Positions 10,379-21,860 of a stretch of 64,000 nucleotides of DNA are shown piece after piece. Made by a program: the position numbers and the translations under genes. The stretch comes from [Phialemoniopsis] sp. UDSM-2020 (lineage: Eukaryota; Ascomycota; Sordariomycetes; Thyridiales; Thyridiaceae): the NCBI GenBank assembly GCA_018873225.1, contig JAEILZ010000008.1:806001-870000 (forward strand), in the 5' to 3' direction. How positions within the stretch are numbered: the stretch's first letter is position 1; the number at the start of each line of letters is the position of its first letter. Under the pieces are notes generated by a model. It was given only the letters and a program-made list of their open reading frames with translations. It was not told the origin of the DNA and ran no database searches.

Positions 10379-11783
10379 AGGACCCAAGGATGGGGAAGCG
10401 AAGGGGAAGTGTGGCGGGGCTGCGATACCCATAGCATCAAGTCTTTTCTTGCGAATGTACTCTTGCCTTTGGTTGTTTCATTTTCTTTCCTTGTTCTCTA
10501 TCTGGCATTGGCATACTGGACCGGCGATGATTTACAAGTCTTGGAAGCTTCTCGGCTTCTCTCATTTCTCTCCTCTCACCACAACACTATTTGTTTTGTA
10601 TCTCGTGCGAGCTATCTTGCTGCAGGACATGCTGCTAGCTGTAGTGCTCTGGACTTTCACGCGACGGAGCTGTACATAGACGTAGTCGAGTAAAATGGAA
10701 GTGCTCCGCAGATATCCAGATTCTACAGTGACTGTATGCCCGTCCCCTCGTGCTGGTCTAAATGATTTTGTCAGATTTTAGTGAAGTATGGACTTGTCGG
10801 TAGTAGCAGTGACATTGAAGGACACAGGCATCAATTATAGAGAGGGCCATATGGCGTCGCTCCAGTGGTATTTTCACGAGGATGCAGCATTGTGCTGGTT
10901 CTTCACTTCTGGAAAGTGCGGACCAATATCTGGTCTTGAGCATGCGTGAAACATGCCACATTCACTTGCTCTGCATGCTGCATTGGCAGGGCGAGTTGCT
11001 GTGACGAGGCTGTGGAGTGCAGCTCGGTGGGCTCGGGGAGACTCTGTGACTATGAACTGGCTTGAATGATGCCATGCTATGCAAGTGGTTGCTTGCAACT
11101 CAGGCTACGATGCATAGTGAGCAGTGAATTCACAGGAACACATGAACAGGTGAGCTTTTGGGCATGTCAAGATGTATATATATTTCCTGTCCATCCACAG
11201 TAATGATGCTTCCCACCTTTGCGAACATCGAAAGCAGCATGTCACTCCGTTCCAGCCAACTCAACATCTCACAAACGGTCTTCATCCATTCACAAGGACC
11301 TCACTTCGACATGACGCCATGCAATGCCCACCAATTCTTCGGCAATGGCACCGACAGCAAGGCTCCGCATCGCCGTGCAAGGTGCCTCTGCAAGCGCTGT
11401 AAACACTGCATCGAACCAAGAGTCGATCCTGATTACCTCTGCGCCAAATGTGCCGCCCGCATGTGTGAGCTCATCTACCAATCCAGATAGTGTAGAGTCG
11501 AGGAGTTCTGGCACCCTGTCAGTCCGAGATGGGTCAGGACCGACAGTCGCGTTGAAGAGAGCGGCGTAAAACCCTGATTTTACTCCAGAGGTTGAAGCCC
11601 CTGTTATGAACAATCACAATATAACATATTTAACACAAATGAACACTATCAATTCTATTCAAGTACCAGTTCATCCATTTGCGATATGTGAGTTGCAGTA
11701 CACGAATGTCTTTAACGGAGTGCAGTATATGCTCGCTCCAAACGAGCATGCGAGCAAGATTGAGTTCAAGAAATCAACAGCTT
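10379..11783. other. Intergenic, convergent flanks
   Basis: 1.4 kb between the rhodanese and the NACHT gene ends. The only coding-looking piece is a small Cys-rich frame at 11311-11490. The rest shows nothing I can support. Confidence 0.35.
11311..11490 (+). CDS. Possible small cysteine-rich protein
   Basis: A 59-residue frame beginning MTPCN. Its second half holds eight cysteines spaced like a compact zinc-ribbon or knuckle: CLCKRCKHC, then DYLCAKCAARMC. Codons in this half end mostly in C or G (tgc ctc tgc aag cgc), like real genes nearby, which is why I list it. The frame is open upstream to 11158, so the true start or an upstream exon is uncertain. An overlapping minus-strand frame (11290-11613) competes. 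No family recognised. Confidence 0.3.
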   Translation: MTPCNAHQFFGNGTDSKAPHRRARCLCKRCKHCIEPRVDPDYLCAKCAARMCELIYQSR

Positions 11784-14663
11784 TTATCTTAGACGCTCTC
11801 CCAGGAGTCCAAATATATCTTCCCAAACGTGATCTGGTGTGCCCGGGAACGGCCTCCATACGCGCAGCCAGTCTGTGAGCAAGTCGAGAAAACTCCAAGT
11901 AATTCGCCTCTCGCCTACATGCAAGCCTCGTCTAATTGCAATCATCACGCGCAAGAGGTCAGCTGGAATCCGTGGGTCCCACCTTTGAGAAACCGATAGT
12001 CGATAGTATGGAAACTCCACTGGCTGTGCTCCGGCATCCAAGAGCACTTTGATCATCTCCAGTTGTTTGTGAAAGCCGCCCTCAAAGCTGTTCCAGAAGT
12101 CTGTCGTCAAGTAAGAGGGATCTTCCCTTCCCATTAGAGCAAAGGCGTAGCCAGTAATAGCGTTCTCAAGCAGAGTTCTCCTTCTACGGCTTCTCTTGAG
12201 CAGATTCTTATCGTTTTGGATCTTGTGTTTCACATATGCTACCACCCCGAATTGTGCCATTACGCCGGCGAAGCAGTCTTTTGTGGATCGTTTGTACTGG
12301 TGGTGAATCGACAGAGCCTGGCTGAGTGACCAATGACCTGAGACATATGTGTCTCTGTGCTGGCCAATCTCTGTGGAACCAAGCTTGTGTTCCGGGTCGA
12401 GGACTTTGTTCTGAGCTTCGACTGCCTTGTCGACAATACACTTCAACTCCTCTAGTCTCTGAATAAGCAGAGGAGTTATCACAGGTGACTCTGCAACTTT
12501 GGACGCATATAGAAAGCAGGGAACCACCTGCTCCCACATGAAGAAGTCTTCACTGTCGCGGAAGTTATTGCGTGGTGCATGATATGGTGGTCCAAGAGCA
12601 AGCTGTCTGGTCCATGCCTCCAGCAGTAAGAGGTTCTCATCAAAGGTAGCTGCTCGATGTGACGTTATCTTTTGCCAGACACCTGGTTCTAGCAGCCACT
12701 CCTTTGCGCTACGGTGGGGGTAGTCCACCAGCCCCGTAGCTGACAGTTCTAGGATTCCGCGTGTGGAACTGCTCAGGCGCCTAGCCACAACCTTGTAAAG
12801 AGCTTCACGCTTCACTTGCTCTTCTGCGAAGCCCTCAGGAATAGCTTCCCCTTCTGTTGTCCATAATATGGCCGCATGCAATGAAGTAAAAGAAGCAACT
12901 TTGATCAGGAGGTACCTTGCTGCCCTGTCAGCTTCATCCGGATCCAAATCATTGTAAATCTTGCCGTAGAACTGTACAAGGTCCCCAGGGAGGCTTTCCA
13001 AGACAGTTTGGAGATCTGGCAAGCTTTTTCCCTTGGCCATCGCAGACTGTAGCTGTTGTAGAACAAGAAACACCCATAGAAAAACACCCTCAACTCTGGT
13101 CAGGATCTGCTCTCGTAGATCTTGGGCAGCTCTGGGGGAGACATCGCGCCGCTCGCGAAATCCCTGGCTGGACTCCAACGTACCGTCGGTATAGGTGACG
13201 ATGTCGTTGGTTGTTAGACTTTGCATATTCAACGACGGATACTTCCCAAACGCATCGGAGAACGCGACCCAAGGACGGCTTCCTATACAGATCTTGACTT
13301 TATACCTTTCCATTGTGCACTGAATCCATGTGACAAGCGTTTCACTATCGCCATCAAGCTCATCGAGGCCATCAATGAACAGAGCCAGCTTGAATGTTTG
13401 ACCACTCAGCCCTGCCAACACCGAAAAGGCTTCCCCCAGCTCGGCCCAAGTCCACAAGGGAGGCAGTGCGGTTTGTCCTCGGAATGCATTATGTACTGCC
13501 CACCGTCGGGGTACAATGGTCGGTATGAGTTCTGGCCAGTCGCGTAGTACTTTCCACAGGATAGTCTGTAGTAAGCCTTCGTGCGACTTCTGAAGCTTGT
13601 CTGAACCCGCGTGCCAGAAATAGTAGTGAGCAACAGCCAGCGGTGTCTCTCCTGCCCACGACTGCAACACCGCGAGTGTCTTCTTGTGAGGGGCAATGGA
13701 TTTCATCAGCGTTGACTTTCCCGACCCAGGCTTGCCGGTGATCCAGTAAAGCTGTTGATGAGGACTTCCCAACCACTCCTCAAAGCCTGTACCAGACTCT
13801 TGGTGATAAATCCACTCGTAGGTCGAAGCGTAGGCTTTCGAGATACCGTCTACCCTATAGCCCATGGAGTCAAAGTATAGGCTTTCCAGGATTTGATGAC
13901 CGATCTCGTCACTCAGCTCTTCAGCGATGCTCAGCGCAGTCATGACAACATCTCCTTTCCCTTTCTCCCAGTCGGCTTCCCAAAGATCTCTGAATACATC
14001 CCTGCACGTTATGGTTGCCTCGTAGCCTGCGCTGGTTATTAAGCGCATCACCGTTCTGTGAATCTGATCGATCTTCTTTCCTGGCGAGCGAAGGCTACGA
14101 GAACGTCTTTACTATGCTGCCAAAGATGGTTCTCCTGATGTTGGGATGCAGCTTTTATATCTTCTCTGATATCAATGTTAGAGCAACCACCCAAAACGAC
14201 AGAGTGCATAGCTGAGAGCATACCTTGCGGCCATCAGCTGGATCATGATCATCTCCGACTGGATCTGCTGGAGTCGTTGACACAAAGCATTGATCTTTGC
14301 CTGCGACCAACTGTTCCTAAAGGCCACCGCAATGCTGCCAAGCCTGCGATGGGAAGTAGATGTGCTGCCAACCTGTAGACCTTCGAGAACGTCCAAGTAG
14401 TCCTGCTTGATCCGAAGACACTCTTGGCAGATGTCAACCAGTAGTGTGTAAGAGCCACCCTTTGCTTCGGCGTCTACCAACGAAAGAGAGATCTTCTCGC
14501 CATAGTCCGAGAGTTGTTCGACTACCTGAGACAGGCGTTGCATTCGCGGCGATGTTCCGGCCGGGTTGTGGTACACAGCTCTCGCGTCGGCGATTAGGCT
14601 CCGAGAGAAATCGACAAACGCCACCACCGTGCCGGCGACCTGGAGAGCCGTGATGGGATCCAT
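11784..14663 (-). CDS. NACHT-domain STAND (NLR-like) protein without C-terminal repeats
   Basis: Two exons, 14663-14224 and 14094-11784, give 916 residues. Residues 1-150 (MDPITALQVAGTVVAFVDFS) are the helical N-terminal domain found on many fungal STAND proteins. A hinge helix with SLRSPGKKIDQIHRTVM follows. The NACHT NTPase has Walker A GKPGSGKST at about 267-275 and Walker B LALFIDGLDELDG at about 383-395. The helical region runs to the end with no ankyrin, WD or TPR repeats visible, as in the common repeat-less class of fungal NACHT proteins. Such proteins act in non-self recognition or programmed cell death; the ligand here is unknown. The second exon uses the CTCGTAG acceptor, which keeps frame and removes an in-frame TAA upstream. 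Confidence 0.88.
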
Positions 14664-16114
14664 TATCTCCGTCTTGCCAGCAGGATCCTGGGAAAGTGGA
14701 CAGAAGCAAGACTGCGGGGTGTGCATGAGACGAAAAGGGGCAACTGGTTGTAATGGTCCATGCGGTTGTACGACGACCCCTCTTTCTCGTTATGCATCGC
14801 CATGCCATTTCGTTTGCGGCACTCCAGCTGCTCAGCTTATTCGCCGACGGATCATGCTGTGTGCACTGAAGCCAAGAATGCTTCGCTCAGAGGGGCTGCT
14901 CTTCCGTGTCGACGTTGCATGTGCTACATGCAAGTCCTGACCTTCCTCTCCCGGTCTTTAACAACCAGACCGAGCCAACGACGGGCTGGGAACATGGAGA
15001 AGAAAGAGCAATGATCTAGACCTTCCCATGCACACTGATCGTTTCTCTATCGAACAAACCATCTGCAGCCTCTCCTATCAAGCACGTGGGTTTATACACC
15101 TTCCAGAAGAAATGTATTCCAATAGGGGTCCGACCCAAGTCAAAGGATAAGCGCTACTACGCAAAGGGAAGAAATGTCACCGCCGAAATTTTCAGGTGCC
15201 CGCGTACGGCGACCAATCGCATTACATCAGTTGAATGATCGGGTGTTGAACGCTGCCGTGGGTCGAGACTCCCATCATAAGCTCAACAGTGCGAAGCTCT
15301 CGGACTACCCAAGTTGTGGAACGACAAGCAAGGAGGCCGAGTGGGGGACATCGTCCAAAGACCTGAAGCTTATTGGAGGTCGTGATCCTTACGCTGAGGC
15401 GACAGCCTCGCATTGTTGACTTGTTACATTGACTGTGGTACAGTTCATTCTACGTTGAACAAATAGGATTAGATATGCTGCTCAGCGTTGTCTAGAAATT
15501 GATCTCGCCCTCGCATCTGCGAGACCTTGCTACACCTGATGTGATACAAGCAAAAGTTTTCCCCTTTGAGAGTCGCCTATCCCCATGGAGATATAATGGC
15601 GCTCAGCCAAGCCTTGTTGGCTTGAGGTCATTGGTTGTAAATCTGTTCCGCCGGAAACTTTACACGGCGGAGACATCTGCTCGGCGTATTCGGAGAGAGT
15701 TATCCTCCGCTGTACTCGCGCACGGTCAGAGCCGACTTTCTGCTGATCGCGAGTTTGCCAATGGATGTTGCGACTGGAACGTCGGACTTGGAGTGAGTTC
15801 GCCAAGATCGCGGGATTGCCACGAGAGGTGCGAGCGTGCCACAGAGTCAAGGAGAGATTGTCAGCGCCGGTCCCGATCATCCGCCAAGTTCAAGGCGATA
15901 GCAGACATGAAAGGAGGACTGGTTTAGCGAGATGAGCGGCGACAAGCTAGATGTGGCATTGAACAAGAGTCGGCGAGGTATTCTCCGTCGTCTATAAAAG
16001 GGGGTCGTTGACCTCGCCATTTTCACCTCGAGAACTCGTCTCCATCGACTTCAGAATCAACAGCAGCAAACAAAGACTACAACTCTAGCTCTTAGCATCT
16101 TTTATCAACTCAAA
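14664..16114. other. Divergent intergenic region
   Basis: 1.45 kb between the NACHT gene and the secreted-protein gene. It holds the TATA box described at 15993. A 142-codon frame at 15499-15927 has no recognisable features and random-looking composition, and I do not call it a gene. Confidence 0.4.
15993..16000 (+). promoter_or_regulatory. TATA box of the small secreted protein gene
   Basis: A consensus TATAAAAG stands 115 bp before the ATG at 16115 and is followed by a CT-rich start region and an A-rich leader. Strong TATA boxes are unusual in this window and fit a highly inducible gene. Confidence 0.65.
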
Positions 16115-16576
16115 ATGAAGACCTCCGCCGCTCTCGCCACCCTCGTCGCTCTGCTGAGCACCAGCATCACGACAGTCTCTGCCAACTGCTACACTGGCGG
16201 CGACGTCTGGCAGGACGCGGCAAACGCCCGCTGGCACGTCGAGAGGGCCTGCAAGGGCTACGACGGCAAGCAGGGTGCGTTCCAGGGCTGGTTCAACCCC
16301 GGCCAGGCCAAGTCCGCCTGCGTCCAGGGCAGCGGCACCCAGAGGCTCGACTTCCTCGTCCAGAACCTCAACACCGGCGCCGGCTTCGACCTCGGCGACA
16401 ACGACTGTGTTCTGCGCCTCCAGAACATCATCAACGGCTGCTCGCATGGCGGCGAGGACACCATTTCCGGGTGGAAGTTCCGGTAAGAAGTAAACCCTTA
16501 ACTCTTAACTTAAGCATGTCTTTTGCTGACAAGGGCGGTGTGCCTCAGTGCTGATCCCAACAACGGCCACTGCTAG
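16115..16576 (+). CDS. Small secreted cysteine protein, Y3-like glycan-binding-domain type
   Basis: Two exons, 16115-16482 and 16549-16576, give 131 residues. A signal peptide covers about residues 1-23 (MKTSAALATLVALLS...VSA). The mature part has six cysteines: NCYTGG, ACKGY, SACVQG, NDCVLRL, INGCSHGG and the terminal GHC. Splicing restores the ending WKFRADPNNGHC. This pattern resembles a widespread family of fungal secreted proteins related to the glycan-binding Y3 protein of Coprinus. Membership is recalled from motif pattern, not searched. A strong TATA box precedes it. Likely extracellular, perhaps a host- or competitor-facing protein; target unknown. Confidence 0.75.
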
Positions 16577-16808
16577 ATGGCCCGTCTTATGTCTCAGGTT
16601 GCCAAGGAGGTGAATACTCTCCATCGAATTCAGGGGCGGGCGGAGGATGGCACCTCGGCTCCGAAGTCGTACTTTCGAGTCTCTTGAAATACATGTTTCT
16701 TTATGTTCACTCATTTACAATGGCCGTCTCCTCAGTCAGTTCCGTAGTTGTAGTCATCACTAGGCAATGCAAAATTTTGATAGATGCTTCCACAAATTGA
16801 GACCCTCT

Positions 16809-17980
16809 TCAATTGTACGCATAGTACTCGTTAGCGTACACAACCGTCTTTCTCGCCTCATTTCCCTTCCATCTCACTGACACGAGGTCGGCAATAGGAC
16901 GCTCATCAGTAGTGAACTCGACCCCGATCTCATTCTTCATGATTTCGATCGCCCGTTGCATCTCCGGGGGCGGACTCCACACCTCGACCGTCGCGAGCTG
17001 CCACTTCTCGGCCTCTTCAAGAGCGTGCTTCAGGATGGCGGTCATTGCCGATATCGTGCTCCCCATGTCATACTTGTCGAGCGGAGTCCTCACCCGCTGA
17101 ATGAGGAGCCTGTTCTTGATGAAGTCGTGGTACCAGTAGACCCATGTGTCTAATGGGTAGCAGTGGCTGCCCTTGATATCTGGCGGAACGCCGACGGCAT
17201 GAGTAGCAATGAACTCCTCCTTGACGTGCTGAAGACTGATGACTTCTTCTACTGGCATCACACATATGACAGACTCATTGGATGCAAGCTTGAGCTGTGC
17301 GATTTCGTCCTTGATGGCCTTTACATCTTTTGGAACCAGGTCCTGTATGTGGTCTTTTGGAACCAGCCATGTTGTGTAGAGTTGCAGTTGCTCCCAGGGC
17401 AGATCCTTGTTGACCTTGAGTATCGTTTTGTTCTCTATGGGAGACTTTGGAGCATGCCAGCCCAGTTTCGCATAGTACTGTGTCCCAATTAGTGAGCCGG
17501 CAAGCACCAAGGCAGACTAGAAGACGCTACCTCTCCCACGGCCGAGTAGAGCAGGCTTGCAACGCTGTCACCAGGCCCGTCCAGCCACTTGCTCAGCTCC
17601 TTCATCAGGAACGCCGCGATGCCCTGCCTTCGGTACGCGCTGTCGCTGACGACGGACGCGACACAGTACGCCTTGGCCTGCCTCGTCCCCTTCTTGTCCC
17701 GGACCAGGACCTGCCGGTGTATCGTCTTGCAGGTCGCAAACACCTGCGCGGGCTTGTCGGCGCGGTACACGCACCACTGGCGCAACCCGCCGTCGCGAGT
17801 GAGTGGCTGTGTCGGCAGCAGCTTCTCTGCCTCGAAGAATGGTTCACGGCCAAGTGCTTCGCCCCACGCGGCGAATCCGAGCTCCGCGCATCCGACCAAC
17901 TGCTCCGGCGTCGCTTCGCCGAAGAAGGCCGTCATGGACTCGCCGTCCGGGCTGCGGATGGTGATCTCTGCTTGTGACAT
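16809..17980 (-). CDS. LYC1-type lysine N6-acetyltransferase-like GNAT protein
   Basis: Two exons, 17980-17531 and 17477-16809, give 372 residues. The first half is a GNAT fold with the acetyl-CoA loop VASVVSDSAYRRQGIAAFLMKEL (Q/R-x-x-G-x-A pattern). The intron (GTAGCG...ACAG) joins SAVGE to YYAKLGW, a typical GNAT helix-strand junction. The C-terminal 200 residues match the arrangement of fungal LYC1 proteins, which acetylate the lysine side chain in lysine catabolism. An upstream in-frame ATG at 18001 would add seven residues; the one at 17980 is preferred. No signal peptide, so probably cytosolic. Confidence 0.8.
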
Positions 17981-18427
17981 GGTACTGACAGACACAGGCA
18001 TCCGCCGCGTATGTTTGACCGAGTAGTAATCATGGAATTGCGAGGCAGCGCAACAGGATACTTAAAACGCGCGGCGTGCCCCGCATATATTCTCAGCCGA
18101 TGACCGTGCCGCATTGGGCATCTCGGTGTCTAGCGCGGTGTTCGGAGTTCATATCTCTGTCCTCTTTGCCGGTGCCAAGACTTCTACGTATAGAATGAAA
18201 ATTGTTACTGTCCGGGGTAGAGAATAGTGCGATAGCGGGTTTGAGCGGAGCGGTTCGTCGGTTGATAGATGTCTCCCGATCTGGCTCTCGCGTAATTCAC
18301 AACGTGGCATGTTATTGAAACCAACAAGCAACAGCCCTGGTCAAAAAACCTCGTCGTTAAGATCAGAGTTGAGACCCACGGTGCGACCGACAGAACAAGC
18401 CTGCATCCAGCTTCTTGAAACAGCAGC
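17981..18427. other. Divergent promoter region
   Basis: 447 bp between the LYC1-like gene and the secreted Hsp70-like gene. No distinct motif identified. Confidence 0.35.
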
Positions 18428-19718
18428 ATGTGGCCCTCGATACTTGCAATTCCAATTCTCTTCCTCTCGTCGACTACTCTATCATGGGCTCAATTATATG
18501 CTAGCGGCGGATGTAGTCCTGGAACACCGCGCGTCGGCTTTCATCTCGGTCAATCATATGGGTACGGCGTATGATCAACGGAAACGCTATTGACTTTGGA
18601 ACTGACTGGCACTCTATTAGCACATCCGCCTTTGCTTTCGAGAATGGCACCATCATCCCCGTTGCAAAGGTAACCGGGAGTGCGGCGTATAAGGCCCTCA
18701 TGGAGGAGCTAGTTCCTGCACCTGAAGCATACGGGCTTCGATACAAAGGTAGAGTCGGATACTGGGCAAGCTTATTCCACGCCTTCCAGAGGATTCTAGG
18801 CCTTTCTCCGACCGTCGAGGGAAGGATCCTGGGTGACATGATCACTGCACTCAGGACGGCTACCGAGACGGCTCTAGATATTAAGATGGAGACAGTCTCG
18901 GTGGCTGCGCCGTGGATCGAGGACTGGCGCGACCAAAGGCCTTCTAACAGCATCTTCAACGACGCTATTCGACATGCGGGCCTGAGGACATGGGCTTGGT
19001 CGAACGTAGCTTCGATCTACCTCAGCGAGGTCAATGCTGTGTTGGCAAGCGAGAAGCGATGGCCATGCATGGAGCACTGGTGTGCCGAACACTACATGGA
19101 CTCGGAGGATGTGGTGACGTCGGGAGATCCAGTCCTTTATATCAGGTTGGTGATGAGAATGCCGCCCGATGCCCTTGATGCTGACGAGGTTGTGCGTCTT
19201 GGAAAAGTCTGACGAATGCGTCATTGTACACGACGTTCCAAACCAGCCAATGCTTTTTCTTCAACCCATACTATGAACACCAGGCGAGCATTGATTCTCG
19301 CTATGGTCTCGATGCCGCAAGCCGTTCACTGAACTCGACGGATTTTTGGGCCCAAACCAAAACGCATCTGCTCTCTCTCGTCGAGGAACAAATTACGCAA
19401 TACGGGACTTGCTATACTGAGGAGCCACAAAGAGTGTTCGTGGCTGGAGAAGCGGCCGAAACCCGACAGTTTCTCGAAGTCATAAATTCTGTCGTCCAGA
19501 AGATACCAAGTCTTTGTGCAAGCGTCAAGGCTCCAAGATGCTACATAAAGCCCCTGCAGAAGAGTGTCGAGCTTGTGGTTTTGGCAGATGAAACATATGG
19601 ACCTGCCAAGGGGGCCGCGTTCTGGTCGTGGGCAAAGTGTAGCGAGACATACTGCGACGCCTACGATGCCGAGTACTGTGTCAGCGACCAATACAAGACG
19701 GCCCGTGAAGAATTGTGA
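18428..19718 (+). CDS. Secreted protein with Hsp70/actin-like ATPase start
   Basis: Three exons, 18428-18561, 18621-19145 and 19208-19718, give 389 residues. The introns are 59 and 62 bp, each with a CTGAC branch site. The N-terminus (MWPSILAIPILFLSSTTLSWA) is a clear signal peptide. After splicing, GFHLGQSYGTSAFAFENGTIIPVAKV resembles the phosphate-loop strands of Hsp70/actin ATPases (G-x-D-x-G-x-x-Y...NG). ALDIKMETVSVAAPW corresponds to the following strand of that fold. Further on come LYISLTNASLYTTF and a Cys-containing C-terminal third. The usual Asp of the loop is His here. Function unknown; an ATP-dependent chaperone outside the cell is unlikely, so it may be a repurposed fold. Confidence 0.7.
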
Positions 19719-19766
19719 TAGTCCATATAGGGAGATATCGCAGCACAAATGAGTGTTTAATTCGTC

Positions 19767-21197
19767 TCAACGGATCTCGTGGTCTCTTCTCTCGACATAG
19801 TCGAATGGCTTCCACACCATTTCGAGTCCTGCATTGCCGCCTACATCTTCAAACAGTGCGATGACCCGCTGCGGCGGTCTCCAGTCCCCAACTTGCCACT
19901 CCAACAGCCCCTTGCCGCCATCTCTGCCTGGCACGTACCTTAGACCCCATCTGTGGATGCTTCTTTCCGAGTCATAGGGTGCTTCATCGCCGTAGTCGGC
20001 CTCCCTCTTCGGTGACGGCAACCAGGCCAGATAGACAAACAGGTCGGCCTCTTCCAGTGCCGGCATACCCTTGAGTGCCGCAGCAAAAGAGGACAGAAGT
20101 GGCTCGATCCTACCTGCCGCTGGCTCGGTGCGAAACATATCTTGGCGGCGCTCGTCCCCCTCATCCCAGTTCTCCTCCCAGTCTTCGTCGACCTCATCGT
20201 CCCCAGTGTTTGGTGCGGTGGGTGGATAATGATCTCCAGTCACCTGGGAGCCCTTGGGACTGTCTTCGCCTCGGGGTCCGACAAAGTACCACTGACCGTC
20301 AGGCCGCCAAGGATGAAACTCGACGCGAAGACGTCTCATGCGGAGCCACGATACCGGAGCCTTGAATAAGTCGGGCGTCAGGAAAGCACGCACATCGAAC
20401 TCCTCAAGCCGCGACGCCAGCGTGCGTAGTCCAAGCGACACGGGATCGCTCTCGGCGGGATGAACAAGATCTGGTAGGGTGATGCTCTGGTCCTCGTCGT
20501 TCATGTAGGCATCTGCTTCCCAGAACCACAACTTTGCTTTTCGCAACGAGGCAGGTATTCGGTCCTGCATCTGGTCCACGGCCCGGCCGAAATCATGACG
20601 AGCATCCCGCCACGGCCCCTCCCAGGGACGCGTGTAGTGGCGCAACGTGGGCGTAGGAAATGCAATCGGCATGTGCTCCCAGAGCCATGGACATTCGAGT
20701 TCCTCCACGGCCGGGAGCCGGGCTAGGCACTCGAGGATGACACGCAGCGATATGGGACGGTTGTTAGTGAACGAGGTGTAGCCGCCATAGTTGGGATGCG
20801 AGGAGAGACGGAACGTTTTCACGTGCGACAACTGCGGCAGTCCCTCTGGGTCGTTGAGCCACAGGCGATGCGAGTGGTACTGGCGGTGGTCGCAGGGATA
20901 CCGGTCGAAGGACTGCGGATCAACCGTGATGGAGAGGCCGAGGACTGGAGTTTCGGAATTCAACTCGTCAAAGGCGCGAACGGCAATGAACAGCGAGTGA
21001 ACTTGGGCAGAGAATTGCGCGTTGACGGCAGCTAGCTCGTCAAGAGTTTCGCGGCATGGTAGGGGCTTTTGATTGGAGTTCATAAGCAACCGCAAGCCCA
21101 CGGTATACCAGAAGCACTGGACATATCTATATTTGGCTGCCACATCCTGTATCTGTTGTAGAATCTGTTGTTTGGACTCGAATCGGTACGAGTCCAT
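19767..21197 (-). CDS. F-box-family-like hypothetical protein
   Basis: A single-exon frame of 476 residues from MDSYRFESK. It has the composition of fungal F-box/leucine-rich relatives: LPQLSHVKTFRLSS, LARLPAVEELECPWLW, LLSSFAAALKGMPALEEADL, with a very acidic linker (TGDDEVDEDWEENWDEGDERR) near residue 365. No F-box itself is visible at the N-terminus. The frame is open 132 bp upstream to 21329, but that stretch looks like a leader. It ends 48 bp from the stop of the convergent Hsp70-like gene. Function unknown. Confidence 0.6.
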   Translation of the reverse strand: MDSYRFESKQQILQQIQDVAAKYRYVQCFWYTVGLRLLMNSNQKPLPCRETLDELAAVNAQFSAQVHSLFIAVRAFDELNSETPVLGLSITVDPQSFDRYPCDHRQYHSHRLWLNDPEGLPQLSHVKTFRLSSHPNYGGYTSFTNNRPISLRVILECLARLPAVEELECPWLWEHMPIAFPTPTLRHYTRPWEGPWRDARHDFGRAVDQMQDRIPASLRKAKLWFWEADAYMNDEDQSITLPDLVHPAESDPVSLGLRTLASRLEEFDVRAFLTPDLFKAPVSWLRMRRLRVEFHPWRPDGQWYFVGPRGEDSPKGSQVTGDHYPPTAPNTGDDEVDEDWEENWDEGDERRQDMFRTEPAAGRIEPLLSSFAAALKGMPALEEADLFVYLAWLPSPKREADYGDEAPYDSERSIHRWGLRYVPGRDGGKGLLEWQVGDWRPPQRVIALFEDVGGNAGLEMVWKPFDYVERRDHEIR

Positions 21198-21860
21198 TGT
21201 GAGAGAGCGGCACGAGATGGTCGGAAGCTTTGAACGAGTGCTCGACGCGATATTTTGACGTGGAGCCCAATATGACCGACCCCTGTAGTTAGAGCTAACT
21301 AGGCTTCTAGGGAGCTGCCTGTCCTTCAAACTCTTGGCGGTGTGGACTTTTCACTCGCACGCCAGTCAACCCACCTCGGCGCTACATCAAAGCGAAGAAA
21401 CCTGGGAGACTTCTTCTGTTACTACGGAAGTCGATCTCGGAGATGAAGCTCTACAAACCCCTTGTAGTCTTGGAATCTCTTCGGGATATCCAAAGCATCC
21501 CGCTGACTGTCCACCGCGCCATGGAACAATTCCATGCCCATAGACCTTCACAGTCATCTCCTGGAGGGAGGAGCTTGTCAATTACTGGGCGACTTTCTAT
21601 TTCGGCCTTCTTTTTAAATGACTTGTTGTGGTGATAGGATGCCTGTCAAGTCATTTCGCCTGAGGGACACTGGCGTCATTGGCCGGGATCATTCCGCGGA
21701 TCGGATGTGCTAGATCAACCCGCGGATCGGAATTCTTCATTTCTTGCCCAAATGAGTTGTGCTATCTAGCTCAGCAACAAGCTGCAGACTTAGCTTGGTC
21801 AAGTGGATAAAGGTTAAGTCTATAACACAGAGTGGCATTGAAGGCCAATAGTTCGCTTAC
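21198..21860. other. Divergent promoter of the F-box-like and P450 genes
   Basis: 663 bp with no gene. Contains the duplicated CCGCGGATCGGA motif described at 21694-21731. Confidence 0.45.
21694..21731 (+). promoter_or_regulatory. Duplicated CCGCGGATCGGA upstream of the P450
   Basis: Two identical 12-mers, 21694-21705 and 21720-21731, lie 26 bp apart and about 130-165 bp before the P450 start. CCGCGG is a two-half-site palindrome (CGG/CCG) of the kind bound by Zn2Cys6 dimers. The same hexamer recurs in the next two divergent promoters of the cluster. Confidence 0.55.

Noticed and set aside
11290..11613. Minus-strand 107-codon frame
   Set aside because: No recognisable motif. It overlaps the better-biased plus-strand Cys-rich frame. 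Cannot be excluded, but not supported.
15499..15927. 142-codon frame before the small secreted protein
   Set aside because: Arg/Ser-rich random-looking composition; lies in promoter DNA upstream of the TATA box.
18560..18625. Apparent frameshift after QSYG in the Hsp70-like gene, suggesting a pseudogene
   Set aside because: A 59-bp GT-AG intron with a CTGAC branch site restores frame and the family-like sequence, so no lesion is needed. The same holds at 19146-19207.
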